A stretch of DNA of 64,000 bases, taken from assembly GCA_022844105.1 (NCBI GenBank), contig JALHMJ010000006.1, positions 54,110-118,109 of the forward strand, read 5' to 3'. The stretch's first letter is position 1. The number at the start of each line of letters is the position of its first letter. Positions 54,154 to 63,467 of the stretch are shown here, in pieces. The position numbers and the translations under genes are program-made. Under the pieces are notes generated by a model. The model ran no database searches. It was not told the DNA's origin and saw nothing but the letters and a program-made list of their open reading frames with translations. This DNA comes from Hyphomicrobium sp. GTDB lineage: Bacteria > Pseudomonadota > Alphaproteobacteria > Rhizobiales > Hyphomicrobiaceae.

Positions 54154-54816
54154 ATGCATTTCTATCCGCAGGAGCGCGTTGCTCTGTTTATCGACGGTGC
54201 AAACTTGTATGCGACGTCGAAGGCACTCGGGTTTGACATCGATTACAAACGGCTGCTGTCGAATTTCCGCGGGAAGTGCCAGCTCGTCCGAGCCCTGTAC
54301 TATACCGCTTTAGCTGAAGATCAGGAGTATTCCTCGATCCGCCCCTTGATCGACTGGCTCGATTACAATGGCTACACGATGGTGACCAAGCCGACGCGCG
54401 AGTTCACCGACTCGAGCGGCCGCCGGAAGGTCAAAGGCAATATGGACATCGAGCTTGCCGTCGATGCCATGCGGCTGGCCGATAGTCTTGACCACATCGT
54501 GCTGTTCTCCGGCGACGGCGATTTCCGATCATTGGTCAATGCTTTGCAACAGCGCGGCAAGCGCGTCAGCGTTGTCTCAACCCTACAGACACAGCAGCCC
54601 ATGGTGGCAGACGACCTGCGCCGCCAAGCCGATCAGTTCATCGATCTGGCAGATTTGGAATCAATCGTCGGCCGCGATCCGGGCGCCCGTCCCGCTCGCG
54701 AACCGCGTGCTTATCCAGCCCGCTCTCCCGTCGGATCTGCACCTGCGGGAGCCGCGGCGCGCTCGTCGGCCGCTCCGAACTATCCAGATTATGACGTCAC
54801 GGAAGAAGAAGTCTGA
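54154..54816 (+). CDS. NYN-domain (LabA-like) nuclease-fold protein
   Basis: The 220-residue protein has a LabA/PIN-like NYN domain with the acidic residues of an RNase active site: DGANLY (D14, N17), MDIELAVDAM, and SGDGDFRSLV. A 45-residue Ala/Pro/Arg-rich tail ends in EEEV. NYN proteins cleave or process RNA; LabA tunes clock output in cyanobacteria, so the name does not set the role here. It starts the plus-strand run toward the glycosylase. Confidence 0.88.
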   Translation: MHFYPQERVALFIDGANLYATSKALGFDIDYKRLLSNFRGKCQLVRALYYTALAEDQEYSSIRPLIDWLDYNGYTMVTKPTREFTDSSGRRKVKGNMDIELAVDAMRLADSLDHIVLFSGDGDFRSLVNALQQRGKRVSVVSTLQTQQPMVADDLRRQADQFIDLADLESIVGRDPGARPAREPRAYPARSPVGSAPAGAAARSSAAPNYPDYDVTEEEV

Positions 54817-54857
54817 TCCGGCTCGGCTGGCGCACGAGAATATGTTAATCGCGGCCC

Positions 54858-55535
54858 ATGCCAAGCCAGACTGAGCCGCATTCCGCTCTTCTTCCCGACG
54901 GACCCGAAGCGCCGCATGACTGCCGGCGATGCCAGCGGCTGGCTGCATTTCGCGACGAACACAAGCTACTGGAGCCGGATTGGTTCAATGCGCCGGTTCC
55001 TTCTTTCGGGCAGGCTGATGGGCGACTGTTGATCGTCGGACTAGCGCCCGGGCTGAAAGGCGCCAATCGCACCGGCCGGCCGTTCACTGGCGACTATGCG
55101 GGCGAGCTGCTGTACGGGACGCTCGTGACCTTTGGCTTTGCCACCGGCCGTTACGGGGCCGACCCCGCGGATGGTCTGGTCTTATCCGATTGCATGATCA
55201 GCAATGCCGTCCGCTGTGTTCCCCCGCAGAACAAGCCGACGCCAGAGGAAATCACAAACTGCCGGCCGTTCTTGGTGGCGCGTATCGCCGCGCTGCCAAA
55301 CCTCACGGCGATCCTTGCGCTCGGGCGGATCGCGCATGAGCAAACGCTTTCGACACTGGGCGCGAAACGATCGGCGTTCCCCTTCGCGCATGGCGCACAA
55401 CATACCGTCGCGCCGGATCTGACCCTCTTTGATAGCTTCCACTGCTCGCGCTACAACACTCAAACCGGCCGGCTGACGCAAGCCATGTTCCACACTGTGT
55501 TCGACGCGATCCGGCGTCATCTCGGCGACACTTGA
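54858..55535 (+). CDS. Uracil-DNA glycosylase, family 5 (UDGb-like)
   Basis: The 225-residue enzyme removes uracil or other deaminated bases. It has the iron-sulfur cysteines C22 and C25 (DCRRCQRL) plus two later Cys in NAVRCVPPQ and EEITNCRPF, the motif GLAPGLKGANRTGRPFTGD typical of family 5, and the late HCSRYNTQTGR motif. It lies 42 bases after the NYN gene on the same strand. Confidence 0.9.
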   Translation: MPSQTEPHSALLPDGPEAPHDCRRCQRLAAFRDEHKLLEPDWFNAPVPSFGQADGRLLIVGLAPGLKGANRTGRPFTGDYAGELLYGTLVTFGFATGRYGADPADGLVLSDCMISNAVRCVPPQNKPTPEEITNCRPFLVARIAALPNLTAILALGRIAHEQTLSTLGAKRSAFPFAHGAQHTVAPDLTLFDSFHCSRYNTQTGRLTQAMFHTVFDAIRRHLGDT

Positions 55536-55612
55536 CCTTGATCCAGACCTCAGCGTGTGCAGCGTTCGTAAGGCATGTTAGGTTTGGCTGGGTCGAGACG
55601 AAGGAACCGCGC

Positions 55613-56050
55613 ATGAAACACCGCGAAACGACCGATCCTGTTGTCGATTTCGGCATTGCACCGGAGAAGGTCGGGCATGTCATCGTCAAGGCCCGTGAGT
55701 ATGGCGCCAAGGTCGGGGCGTGGAACGACACCACCGACGAGGGTGATGCCGCGGAAGATCCGGCCGCCATTCTGGAAGATTTTGCCGACGACCCGACGAG
55801 CGAAGAACTGGCGGGGTTCATCGCCGCGCTGAACGATGACGAGCAGGCCGCACTCGTGGCGCTAGCCTGGGTCGGGCGCGGAACATTCGAAACGGAAGAA
55901 TTCCCCGAGGCAATGGAAACGGCGCGGACCGAGCGCACGAATGAGACGGCCAAGTATCTGCTCGGCATGCCGCTGCTGGCCGATTATCTCGAGGAAGGCC
56001 TGGAGAAGCTTGGCTACTCGGCCGAAGAGATCGTTGGCGATGTCATGTAA
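55613..56050 (+). CDS. DUF3775-family protein
   Basis: The 145-residue acidic protein has ILEDFADDPTSEELAGFIAALNDDEQ and LVALAWVGRGTFETEEF, the hallmark of DUF3775, a family of unknown function found in alphaproteobacteria. I chose the ATG at 55613; the open frame upstream overlaps the glycosylase stop and lacks similarity. It converges with the peroxiredoxin-like gene. Confidence 0.82.
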   Translation: MKHRETTDPVVDFGIAPEKVGHVIVKAREYGAKVGAWNDTTDEGDAAEDPAAILEDFADDPTSEELAGFIAALNDDEQAALVALAWVGRGTFETEEFPEAMETARTERTNETAKYLLGMPLLADYLEEGLEKLGYSAEEIVGDVM

Positions 56051-56061
56051 TATTGATTCCG

Positions 56062-56601
56062 TCAGAGCATCGCGAGGAGATCGGCGGCATGCCGGTCCGG
56101 TGGATGAACAGGATAGAACGATCGCACGATCCGGCCGTCACGGCACATCAGCGTCAAGCGCTTGAGATAGGCCACGCCGCCTGCCTGAAAACGAGGGAGC
56201 TGCAGCGCATCGGCAACTTCGAATGACGCATCGCTCAATAAGGGATACGTCAGACCCATACGGGACGCGAACTCCCTCTGCCATTCGCGCGACTGGGTGC
56301 TGAGGCCCAGGATCTGAATGCCACGGGCTCGAAACGAATGGAGGTGGGTCTCAAAGCCCTGAGCCTCCGGTGTCGAACCATGGGCACCGGAATAGCCGTC
56401 CCAGCCCGGCGGATTGGCAACGCCGGGGCGCCCAGTCCACGGGTAGATGAAGACGATGCTCAGGCCTGATATGCGCGCCAGCGACAGTCGATCGCCGACG
56501 GTCGTGGGCAATTCGATATCTGGCAACGTGTTGCCGGCCACGATGTGCGCGGCACCGCCGTCGTCTGGCGGAGCCGGGTAAGGCCAGGCTTCTACACCCA
56601 T
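56062..56601 (-). CDS. Peroxiredoxin-like protein without the active-site cysteines
   Basis: The 179-residue protein aligns with a peroxiredoxin subgroup whose active site reads GCTPQSC. Here the segment is GAHGSTPEAQGFE, so both cysteines are replaced (S76 and Q81). The YPWTGRPG, LGLSTQ and YPLLSDA strands of the fold remain. Only one Cys is left, late in the chain (LTLMCRDG). Peroxidase chemistry is therefore unlikely unless another Cys acts. It lies six bases downstream of smpB on the same strand. Confidence 0.85.
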   Translation of the reverse strand: MGVEAWPYPAPPDDGGAAHIVAGNTLPDIELPTTVGDRLSLARISGLSIVFIYPWTGRPGVANPPGWDGYSGAHGSTPEAQGFETHLHSFRARGIQILGLSTQSREWQREFASRMGLTYPLLSDASFEVADALQLPRFQAGGVAYLKRLTLMCRDGRIVRSFYPVHPPDRHAADLLAML

Positions 56602-56607
56602 CCGGGT

Positions 56608-57084
56608 TCAGCCCTTCTCGCGCATGATGCGCGCTTTCTGCCGCTGCCAATCACGTTTGGCTGCGACCTGCCGCTTGTCGGTGAGTTTCTTACCTTCGGC
56701 AAGAGCCAACTTCAATTTCGCGAGGCCTTTTTCATTGAAATACAGTTCGACGGGTACGACCGTCATACCTTTTCGCTCGACCGCATGGAACAGCTTGGCC
56801 AACTCCGATTTGTGGAGCAGCAGCCGGCGCTTGCGCCGCGGCTCGTGCTGAAAAAAGCGGCCGGCCTGATTGTATTCAGGGATGTAGCAGTTAATCAGGT
56901 AGAGGCCCTCTTGCTCAAACGAGGCATAGCTTTCGGCTATGTTGGCCTGTCCCTTGCGCAGCGATTTGACTTCCGTACCGGTCAGCATGATGCCGGCTTC
57001 CCACGTATCGGTGAGGAAGAACTCGTGCCGGGCCTTGCGGTTTTCAGCGACGAGCTTTCGCGCGTCATCCCTGGCGGACGCCAT
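56608..57084 (-). CDS. smpB: SsrA-binding protein SmpB
   Basis: SmpB works with tmRNA to rescue stalled ribosomes. The 158-residue protein has [43 protein letters not shown] and a basic C-terminal tail. dapA lies upstream, 37 bases away. No tmRNA gene was seen in the window. Confidence 0.97.
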   Translation of the reverse strand: MASARDDARKLVAENRKARHEFFLTDTWEAGIMLTGTEVKSLRKGQANIAESYASFEQEGLYLINCYIPEYNQAGRFFQHEPRRKRRLLLHKSELAKLFHAVERKGMTVVPVELYFNEKGLAKLKLALAEGKKLTDKRQVAAKRDWQRQKARIMREKG

Positions 57085-57120
57085 GGCTTTATAATCCTTG
57101 CAGCTTCATGGCTAAGCCCG

Positions 57121-58011
57121 TCACTCGGCGGCTGCTGCCGTGAGAAGACCCGCCTTGGCGAGCGCGTCGTCGACAATTCTGCGGGCGCCATCCGTCAGCG
57201 GTACCATGGGTAAACGCATCTCGGCGGAGCATAATCCCAATCGGGAGGCTGCGTACTTTACCGGGCCGGGGTTGGTTTCGCAGAACATGGCGTCATGTAG
57301 TGGCATCAGTCGGTCCTGCAGCGTCAGCGCGGTTTTGAAATCGCCGCGCAGGCAGGCGGTCTGGAACTCCGCGCAGAGGCGGGGCGCAATGTTGGACACA
57401 ACTGAGATGCAGCCATGGCCGCCATGCGCCATGAAGGCCAGCGCGGTCGCGTCTTCGCCGGAGAACTGCAGAAAATCCGGGCCCATGGCCGCACGTTGCT
57501 GGGAAACACGCGCCAGATTGGCGGTCGCGTCCTTCACGCCGGCAATATGTTTTAATTCGAACAAGCGCGCCATCGTGGCGACCGACATATCGACAATCGA
57601 GCGGGGCGGGATGTTGTAGATAAAGATCGGGATGTTCACCGCGTCGTTGATCGCCTTGAAGTGCTGATAAAGGCCCTCTTGCGTCGGCTTGTTATAATAT
57701 GGCGTGACGATGAGAAGACCCGTGGCACCGGCCTGTTCGGCATGGGTTGAAAGCTCGATGGCTTCAGCCGTCGAGTTCGAACCGGTACCGGCCATGACCG
57801 GAACGCGGCCGCGAGCAGCGTCAATGGTGATCTCGACGACCCGCTTGTGCTCATCGAAATCCAGCGTCGGGCTTTCACCCGTCGTCCCAGTCGGGACCAG
57901 ACCGTGTGAGCCTTCCGTGATCTGCCAGTCGACGAAGCGGGCCAGCGCATCTTCATCGAGTTTGCCGTTCTTAAACGGCGTGATAAGCGCCGTCAGAGAC
58001 CCCTTGAACAT
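57121..58011 (-). CDS. dapA: 4-hydroxy-tetrahydrodipicolinate synthase
   Basis: DapA condenses pyruvate with aspartate semialdehyde in the lysine and peptidoglycan pathway. The 296-residue TIM barrel has GTTGESPTL, the Tyr in FIYNIPPRS, the Schiff-base lysine in [12 protein letters not shown] and SGEDATAL. I chose the start at 58011 ([13 protein letters not shown]); AGGG lies about seven bases upstream. Confidence 0.97.
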   Translation of the reverse strand: MFKGSLTALITPFKNGKLDEDALARFVDWQITEGSHGLVPTGTTGESPTLDFDEHKRVVEITIDAARGRVPVMAGTGSNSTAEAIELSTHAEQAGATGLLIVTPYYNKPTQEGLYQHFKAINDAVNIPIFIYNIPPRSIVDMSVATMARLFELKHIAGVKDATANLARVSQQRAAMGPDFLQFSGEDATALAFMAHGGHGCISVVSNIAPRLCAEFQTACLRGDFKTALTLQDRLMPLHDAMFCETNPGPVKYAASRLGLCSAEMRLPMVPLTDGARRIVDDALAKAGLLTAAAAE

Positions 58012-58209
58012 GCCTTCACCCTGTCGTGCGTGTTGCCCAAGCCTTTGCCTGGACGATGTTTTCGGGAAATATCTCACAGCCGCAGAAACGGTCACCGGAG
58101 GCCGTCTTCGCCTTGAAGAGGGCCGACCCGGTTGTTACGTTGCCAGACAACGAGGAACAGCGGCGCACCAGCGGCTGCCCCATTCGAATGCACGATATTA
58201 TGCGGTCAG

Positions 58210-60510
58210 ATGGACGGCCGCAAGGCGACAGCAACAGCCGGCCGCGATGGTCCGGCTGGCGACAGGAAGGGTCTTCGATTGTCACGATCGAATAAGGCTT
58301 TGCGGCCGCTGGCCACAATCGGATTGCTGGCCGTTGCGGCCGCGCCACTGGCTTGGGCGGGACCGGGCTCAGTTCCACATGCCATCGAGACGGCGGCCAT
58401 TGATCGGCCGATGTTGCCGCCGCCCTACAAGCCCGGCAGCGAGGAGACGGCCCATGCCGCGCGCTTGGGAAAAGCGATCGCACCGGTTCGCGCAACCCGG
58501 ATTTCAGATGCTGATGCGGCAGCACTGCGCGATGCATTGAAGGCTTATGGCAGTGGCAAAACCGAGATCGGGGATCAGCATCGATCAGGCATTTCCGATC
58601 CGATCGCGGCCAAGATTGCGACGTGGTACCGGCTGCGCAGCGGCTTTGGGGCGGCCGCGGATTTTCGCGCCTTTCTCGATCGCAACCCAGCCTGGCCCGA
58701 ACGCCGACTGCTGACGCAGCGGCTCGAGGAAGCCCTGTTCGTTGCTGGTGGCAGTTCGCAAGACATTCGCGCGGTGTTTGCTAAAGGCGGTCCAGATCAC
58801 GGGGCCGGGATGGCGGCGCTGGCTTCGGCGTATCTTGCCGAGGGCAAGACGGAACAGGCGCGCACCTATGCCGCGAAGGCGTGGCGCGAGATGACACTGG
58901 CGGCCAAATTCGAAAAGGGTTTTCTCGATCGCTTCGGTGCGCTTCTCACGGTTGACGATCACAAGGCGCGACTCGACCGGCTGATTATCGACGACGTGCG
59001 CTGGAAGGATGAACGTGGCAGCCGAGCAACGACGGCACGACGCGTGATCGCCCTCCTACCGGAAGCGGAACACAAGCGGGCAGAGGCCAGGCTTGCGGTC
59101 TTCCTGCAGCAGAAAAGCGCGCTGAAGGCTATTCAATCCGCACCGGCCGGCGGCACAGGGGATTGGGGTTTCCAATTCCACAAGATTCAAGCGCTGCGCC
59201 GGTCCGACAAAATCGACGAAGCGGCCAAGATCATGCTGACGGTTCCGACCGAACCGGGAGCGGTCAACAACAACGATGAATGGTGGATCGAGCGCCGTGC
59301 GCTGGCGTATGCAGCACTGCGTAAAGGCAAGCCCAAGCTCGCCTATGATCTGGTTCGGGATGCCGGGCCGCTGACGGTCAACCCGCTCAAGGACCAGTCG
59401 TTCATGGCCGGTTGGCTGGCATTGCGATACTTGAAGTACCCGACCAAGGCGCAAGAGCACTTTGCCGTCATGCAAAAAGCGGCCGACGGTCCGCTGAGCC
59501 GCGCCAAGGCCAACTATTGGGCGGGACGCACGGCCGAAGCGTTGAAAGACCGGCCGGCCGCGGAGGCCGCTTATCGGTCGGCGACCCGCGACCGGGATGC
59601 CTTTCATGCGTTGCTGGCCATGCAGAAGCTCAACCCCGGGACGAACAGCTTTCCGATTGCACCACCGGCCGCTCCGACCGCGGACGAGATCGAAAGGTTT
59701 AATAGCCTCGATGCGGCCCGGGCGGCCGTGATCGCCAACGCGGCAAAGCTCGACATTTCCATTAGCCGCGCGTTCTTGGTGCAGCTTCGCTTCTATCTGA
59801 AGAGCGAAGCTGAGTTGGCCATGCTCGCGCATTTGGCCGAAGCGCTCGGCGATACGCAAACGGCCGTGCGGACAGCGAAGGCCGGCATCGCGGACGGCAA
59901 GAACCTGTTCTACTACGCATATCCCGTGCATTCTTTTCCAGCCTACGCGCCGCTGCGAAAACCACCGGAAACGGCATTCCTGCTCGGCATCGCGCGACAG
60001 GAGACGGAGTTCAATTCGCTGATCGTTTCGGGTGCCGGGGCCAAGGGGCTGCTGCAGGTCATGACGGTGACCGCGCAGCATGTGTGCCGTGACTACAAGA
60101 TCAAATGCGACATCAAGCGACTGCTCTCGGACCCGGCTTACAACACCATGATGGGCTCGGCCTATATCGGCGACCGGATGCAAGACTTTACCGGGTCGTA
60201 CATCCTGACGATGGCCGGCTATAACGCAGGCCCCGGCCGCGCGCGACAATGGATCAGGGAATTTGGCGATCCGCGCGATCCGGGTGTCGATCCGATCGAC
60301 TGGATTGAGCGCATCCCGATTCAGGAAACGCGCGAGTATGTTGCCAAGGTTCTGGCGAATGTGCAGGTGTATCGCGCGCGGCTGGGTGAAGCGGACGTGG
60401 CCGTTCGGCTCGACAAGGATCTAATGCGCGCGCGTCTTGCAGCGGGGCAAAAGGCTCCAGAGGTAAAAACCGACGAAGATGATCGCGATACGGCCGCCAC
60501 GGACGGGTGA
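58210..60510 (+). CDS. slt: Soluble lytic murein transglycosylase
   Basis: This enzyme cleaves peptidoglycan to 1,6-anhydro products. The roughly 766-residue protein has an N-terminal signal-like segment (LATIGLLAVAAAPLAWA), a long alpha-superhelical region, and a C-terminal SLT domain with the catalytic Glu in GIARQETEFN, GAKGLLQVM, and NAGPGRARQW. The ATG at 58210 is my choice; the frame opens further upstream. It is longer than E. coli Slt because of the extra N-terminal part. It is divergent from dapA. Confidence 0.92.
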   Translation: MDGRKATATAGRDGPAGDRKGLRLSRSNKALRPLATIGLLAVAAAPLAWAGPGSVPHAIETAAIDRPMLPPPYKPGSEETAHAARLGKAIAPVRATRISDADAAALRDALKAYGSGKTEIGDQHRSGISDPIAAKIATWYRLRSGFGAAADFRAFLDRNPAWPERRLLTQRLEEALFVAGGSSQDIRAVFAKGGPDHGAGMAALASAYLAEGKTEQARTYAAKAWREMTLAAKFEKGFLDRFGALLTVDDHKARLDRLIIDDVRWKDERGSRATTARRVIALLPEAEHKRAEARLAVFLQQKSALKAIQSAPAGGTGDWGFQFHKIQALRRSDKIDEAAKIMLTVPTEPGAVNNNDEWWIERRALAYAALRKGKPKLAYDLVRDAGPLTVNPLKDQSFMAGWLALRYLKYPTKAQEHFAVMQKAADGPLSRAKANYWAGRTAEALKDRPAAEAAYRSATRDRDAFHALLAMQKLNPGTNSFPIAPPAAPTADEIERFNSLDAARAAVIANAAKLDISISRAFLVQLRFYLKSEAELAMLAHLAEALGDTQTAVRTAKAGIADGKNLFYYAYPVHSFPAYAPLRKPPETAFLLGIARQETEFNSLIVSGAGAKGLLQVMTVTAQHVCRDYKIKCDIKRLLSDPAYNTMMGSAYIGDRMQDFTGSYILTMAGYNAGPGRARQWIREFGDPRDPGVDPIDWIERIPIQETREYVAKVLANVQVYRARLGEADVAVRLDKDLMRARLAAGQKAPEVKTDEDDRDTAATDG

Positions 60511-60542
60511 CGCGGCGGCACCAAGATGAGAGCGGGGGCATA

Positions 60543-61448
60543 ATGACAGCGGCGCTGCAGCGCTTCGAAGAGATCTATTTCGTCCAGCGCAACGGATTGA
60601 AGCTCTATGCCCGCCGCTACCCTGCCCGTCGGCACGCCACCCCTGGCGCCGCGGCCTTGGCCGTTCGTCCGCTGCTTTGTCTGCCGGGGCTGACGCGCAA
60701 CAGCCGTGACTTTCATGAGATTGCACTCGGCTTGTCTTCGGGTGATCGCGCACGCGACGTCTATACGCTGGACAGCCGAGGACGCGGGCATTCCGAATAT
60801 GACAGCGACTGGCGCAATTACACGGTGCCTTGCGAAATGCAGGACGCACTCGATTTCATGATTGCGCGGCAGCTTGAGGGAACAGCGATCCTTGGCACGT
60901 CGCGCGGGGGGCTCATCGCCATTGTCATGGCTGCGGCGCAGCCGAGCTTCATTGGTCCAGTCATTCTGAATGACATTGGACCGGTGATCGAGCGCGACGG
61001 GCTCTCGCGGATCGCCTCCTATGTCGGCCGCATGCCGTTGCCGCGCGACTGGTTCGAGGCCGCCGCGATCGTGCGCGACATGAACAAGCACGCCTTCACG
61101 GCCGTCGCCGACAGCGAATGGGAGCCGATCGCGCGGCAGTTTTTCAATGAAAAAAACGGCCGGCCGGCGCCCGGCTACGACGCTAAATTGGGGCAGGCGT
61201 TCTCGTCCACCGATGGGCCAATCCCGCCACTCTGGGCGCAGTTCGATGCATTGAAGCGTGTGCCGGTCATGGTCATTCGCGGCATCAACTCCGATCTTTT
61301 GTCAGAGGCGACTGTTGAGGCCATGCGACAGCGGCATGCCGATCTGACGGAACTGGCCATCGCCGGGCAGGGTCATGCGCCGCTGTTGCGTGATGCGGCC
61401 TCAATCGCGGAGGTGCGCCGGTTCCTCGAGCGCACCGATCCGGCGTAG
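60543..61448 (+). CDS. Alpha/beta-hydrolase
   Basis: The 301-residue protein has CLPGLTRNSRDF in the oxyanion region, DSRGRGHSEYD, the nucleophile Ser in GTSRGG, and a late GQGHAPLL that supplies the His. It is one of many alpha/beta hydrolases with unassigned ester or amide substrates. Its ATG lies 33 bases after slt, so the two may be co-transcribed. Confidence 0.9.
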   Translation: MTAALQRFEEIYFVQRNGLKLYARRYPARRHATPGAAALAVRPLLCLPGLTRNSRDFHEIALGLSSGDRARDVYTLDSRGRGHSEYDSDWRNYTVPCEMQDALDFMIARQLEGTAILGTSRGGLIAIVMAAAQPSFIGPVILNDIGPVIERDGLSRIASYVGRMPLPRDWFEAAAIVRDMNKHAFTAVADSEWEPIARQFFNEKNGRPAPGYDAKLGQAFSSTDGPIPPLWAQFDALKRVPVMVIRGINSDLLSEATVEAMRQRHADLTELAIAGQGHAPLLRDAASIAEVRRFLERTDPA

Positions 61449-61514
61449 ATCCGGCTATGTTTGCGCGCAGCCGCAACGGCATCCCCGCCCGGGAGCCGGC
61501 GTGACCGAACTTCC

Positions 61515-63290
61515 TCAGTTATTCTTGCTTGTCTCGACTTCGCCGCGGTCAACACGACGGGAGAATTCCGTCTGGCCGCCCGACGCGAGGATACGCGCCT
61601 GCTCGATCCAGTTCTCGCGCTCGACACGGCCCTTGAAATCGAGCTGTGTGCTGACGCTGTCGATGTCGGCTTTGGTCCAGTTGGCGACCTGCTCATAGCT
61701 CGTGATGCCCAGAGCGTTGAGACGCTTTTCAATCAACACCCCGATACCGCGAATGCGCTTCAAGTCGTCGACGCGATCGCCGAGGCTTGGCGTTTCACCA
61801 CGTAGAGCTTGTGAACGTACAGATCTGAGGCCGGCAATATCGGTGCGCGGCGCAGCAGGCTCAACCGTTTTCGCTGCGCGGTTTTCGCGGATCGCGTCCG
61901 CCAAGCGGACGGGACGCGGCTCACTCTCAGCAGCAGCGGCGGGACGAACTTCGCCTTCACTGGCGTAGCGCGCCAACACACGGGCCTGTTCAACCCAGTT
62001 ATCAAGTCCAACACGGCCGGGGCGGTCAAGAACCGCTTCGACGCGCTCGATGTCCGATGAGGTCCAACGCGCGATCTCCGCATAGCGCGTGACGCCAAGA
62101 TCATTGAGTATTTTTTCGGTGTCCGTGTCGATGCCGATAATACGTGTGAGCCGATCATTCCAGTGCACCAAGGCATTGGCTGCCGCGGCGGCGGTCGCAG
62201 CGGCCATGCCGACGGCAGCGGTCGTCGCCGTAACGCGTTGACGGCGGGAATATTCTGTTTCGCTGCCGCGGGCCAGGATCTGTGCCTGCTCGATCCAATT
62301 CTCTTGTTCAATCCGGCCCATGACGCCGAGGGACTGACTCATGCGCGTCACGTCCGCTGCGGTCCACGATGCGATATCGGCGAAGTGGAGAATGTTTTGC
62401 GCGTTGAGGCGACTTTGCAGGCCGGCGTCGATGCCGCGAATACGCTTCAAGTCGTCCGAGGGAAGCGGAGCTGGCGCCTCAGGTTCCGTCGGCGCGGGCA
62501 TTGGAGCGGGCGTGGGGGCGACCTGCTGCGGCTCGGCCAGCATAGCAATCGCGACCGGTTCGGCATGAGCCGGTTCAGCATCTGGTTCCGGGTCAGGTTC
62601 CGGGTCAGGTTCAGATTGCAGCGCGGTGTCAGGTTCTGGCGCAGGTTCGACGTCGACGAATGTGATGGTGTCGATGGCAGCCATCATTTCCGGTTCGGGA
62701 ATTGGCTCAGGTTCAAGCTCGGGCTCGATTGACGAGGGACGTTCGGGCCGGTTTGCGGTTTCGGCTGCGACGGCTGCGCGGGCGGCGGCCGCTGCCGCGG
62801 CAACGGCGGCGTAGCTGGCCATTTGCGCCGCGCCCATTGGGGGTGGTGGGGGAGGCGGCGGCAGCGGCAGCGGTTCCGAATCCGCCGCGATGGGAGCGGG
62901 AGGTTCGGCCGGCGTTGCGGGGGCTGCGGGGATGTCGCGGACCGTGGTCGTTTCAGGCGACGCGACCGGAGCCTTGATGATTTCAATTTCCGCCGTCCGG
63001 CTGTCGAACGCGGCCGGAGCTGGCCTCGGCCGGACTTCCACCACCGGCTCGCCCGGCGGAGCCACGGGAACGGGCATCAGAGTCTTGCCCGTCAATGCGG
63101 TTTCGAAGCGGGCCTGATCCGCTGGCGGGGCGGCCGGGCGGGGTTGGGTCGGAACATCGAGCGGCGCCGTGACGGCAGCGGCGACGGGCTTGGGCTCGTG
63201 CAGTGCACGACGCAGAATGCAGCCCACCATGCAGCCCGCGAGATAAGCAGACAGCAGCAGCAGAAAGATCTGCAAGGCCAGCGTGATCAT
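61515..63290 (-). CDS. Membrane-anchored protein with three helix-hairpin-helix repeats
   Basis: The 591-residue protein has an N-terminal membrane helix (IFLLLLSAYLAGCMVGCIL), a long Pro/Ala/Glu-rich segment, and three related repeats (about residues 288-355, 385-455 and 520-585). Each has the pattern LKRIRGI, then ...LNALGI..., ...WTxADI..., and ENWIEQAR. This H3TH-like unit is also found at the C-terminus of rhizobial NuoE. No enzymatic signature is visible. A small membrane peptide gene lies just upstream on the same strand. Confidence 0.78.
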   Translation of the reverse strand: MITLALQIFLLLLSAYLAGCMVGCILRRALHEPKPVAAAVTAPLDVPTQPRPAAPPADQARFETALTGKTLMPVPVAPPGEPVVEVRPRPAPAAFDSRTAEIEIIKAPVASPETTTVRDIPAAPATPAEPPAPIAADSEPLPLPPPPPPPPMGAAQMASYAAVAAAAAAARAAVAAETANRPERPSSIEPELEPEPIPEPEMMAAIDTITFVDVEPAPEPDTALQSEPDPEPDPEPDAEPAHAEPVAIAMLAEPQQVAPTPAPMPAPTEPEAPAPLPSDDLKRIRGIDAGLQSRLNAQNILHFADIASWTAADVTRMSQSLGVMGRIEQENWIEQAQILARGSETEYSRRQRVTATTAAVGMAAATAAAAANALVHWNDRLTRIIGIDTDTEKILNDLGVTRYAEIARWTSSDIERVEAVLDRPGRVGLDNWVEQARVLARYASEGEVRPAAAAESEPRPVRLADAIRENRAAKTVEPAAPRTDIAGLRSVRSQALRGETPSLGDRVDDLKRIRGIGVLIEKRLNALGITSYEQVANWTKADIDSVSTQLDFKGRVERENWIEQARILASGGQTEFSRRVDRGEVETSKNN

Positions 63291-63335
63291 TGCAACCTAC
63301 TCCATCGAGCCTCGTTGACGAACGGCATAACCGTC

Positions 63336-63434
63336 CTAGTCCTCGGGCTCACCGCACGACACCCAACCTGCAAAAACACCGAACGCGAAGGCGCCGGCCA
63401 CATACCAGATCAGCTTGATCAAGAGATAGTCCAT
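63336..63434 (-). CDS. 32-residue membrane microprotein
   Basis: A short frame encodes MDYLLIKLIWYVAGAF, then AFGVFAGWVSCGEPED: one hydrophobic helix and an acidic tail. It starts at an ATG (63434) 33 bases downstream of the OmpA-family gene and stops at a TAG (63338-63336) before the HhH-repeat gene, all on one strand. Its length and clean hydrophobic pattern suggest a real gene. Function is unknown; a role as an accessory to an envelope complex is inference. Confidence 0.6.
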   Translation of the reverse strand: MDYLLIKLIWYVAGAFAFGVFAGWVSCGEPED

Positions 63435-63467
63435 GGTGTGATCCCCCGTCGGCGCCTTTGGCCGCTG

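Noticed and set aside
59056-60249. Minus-strand frame (397 codons) opposite the lytic transglycosylase
   Set aside because: It is a shadow of the slt gene. No independent evidence supports it.
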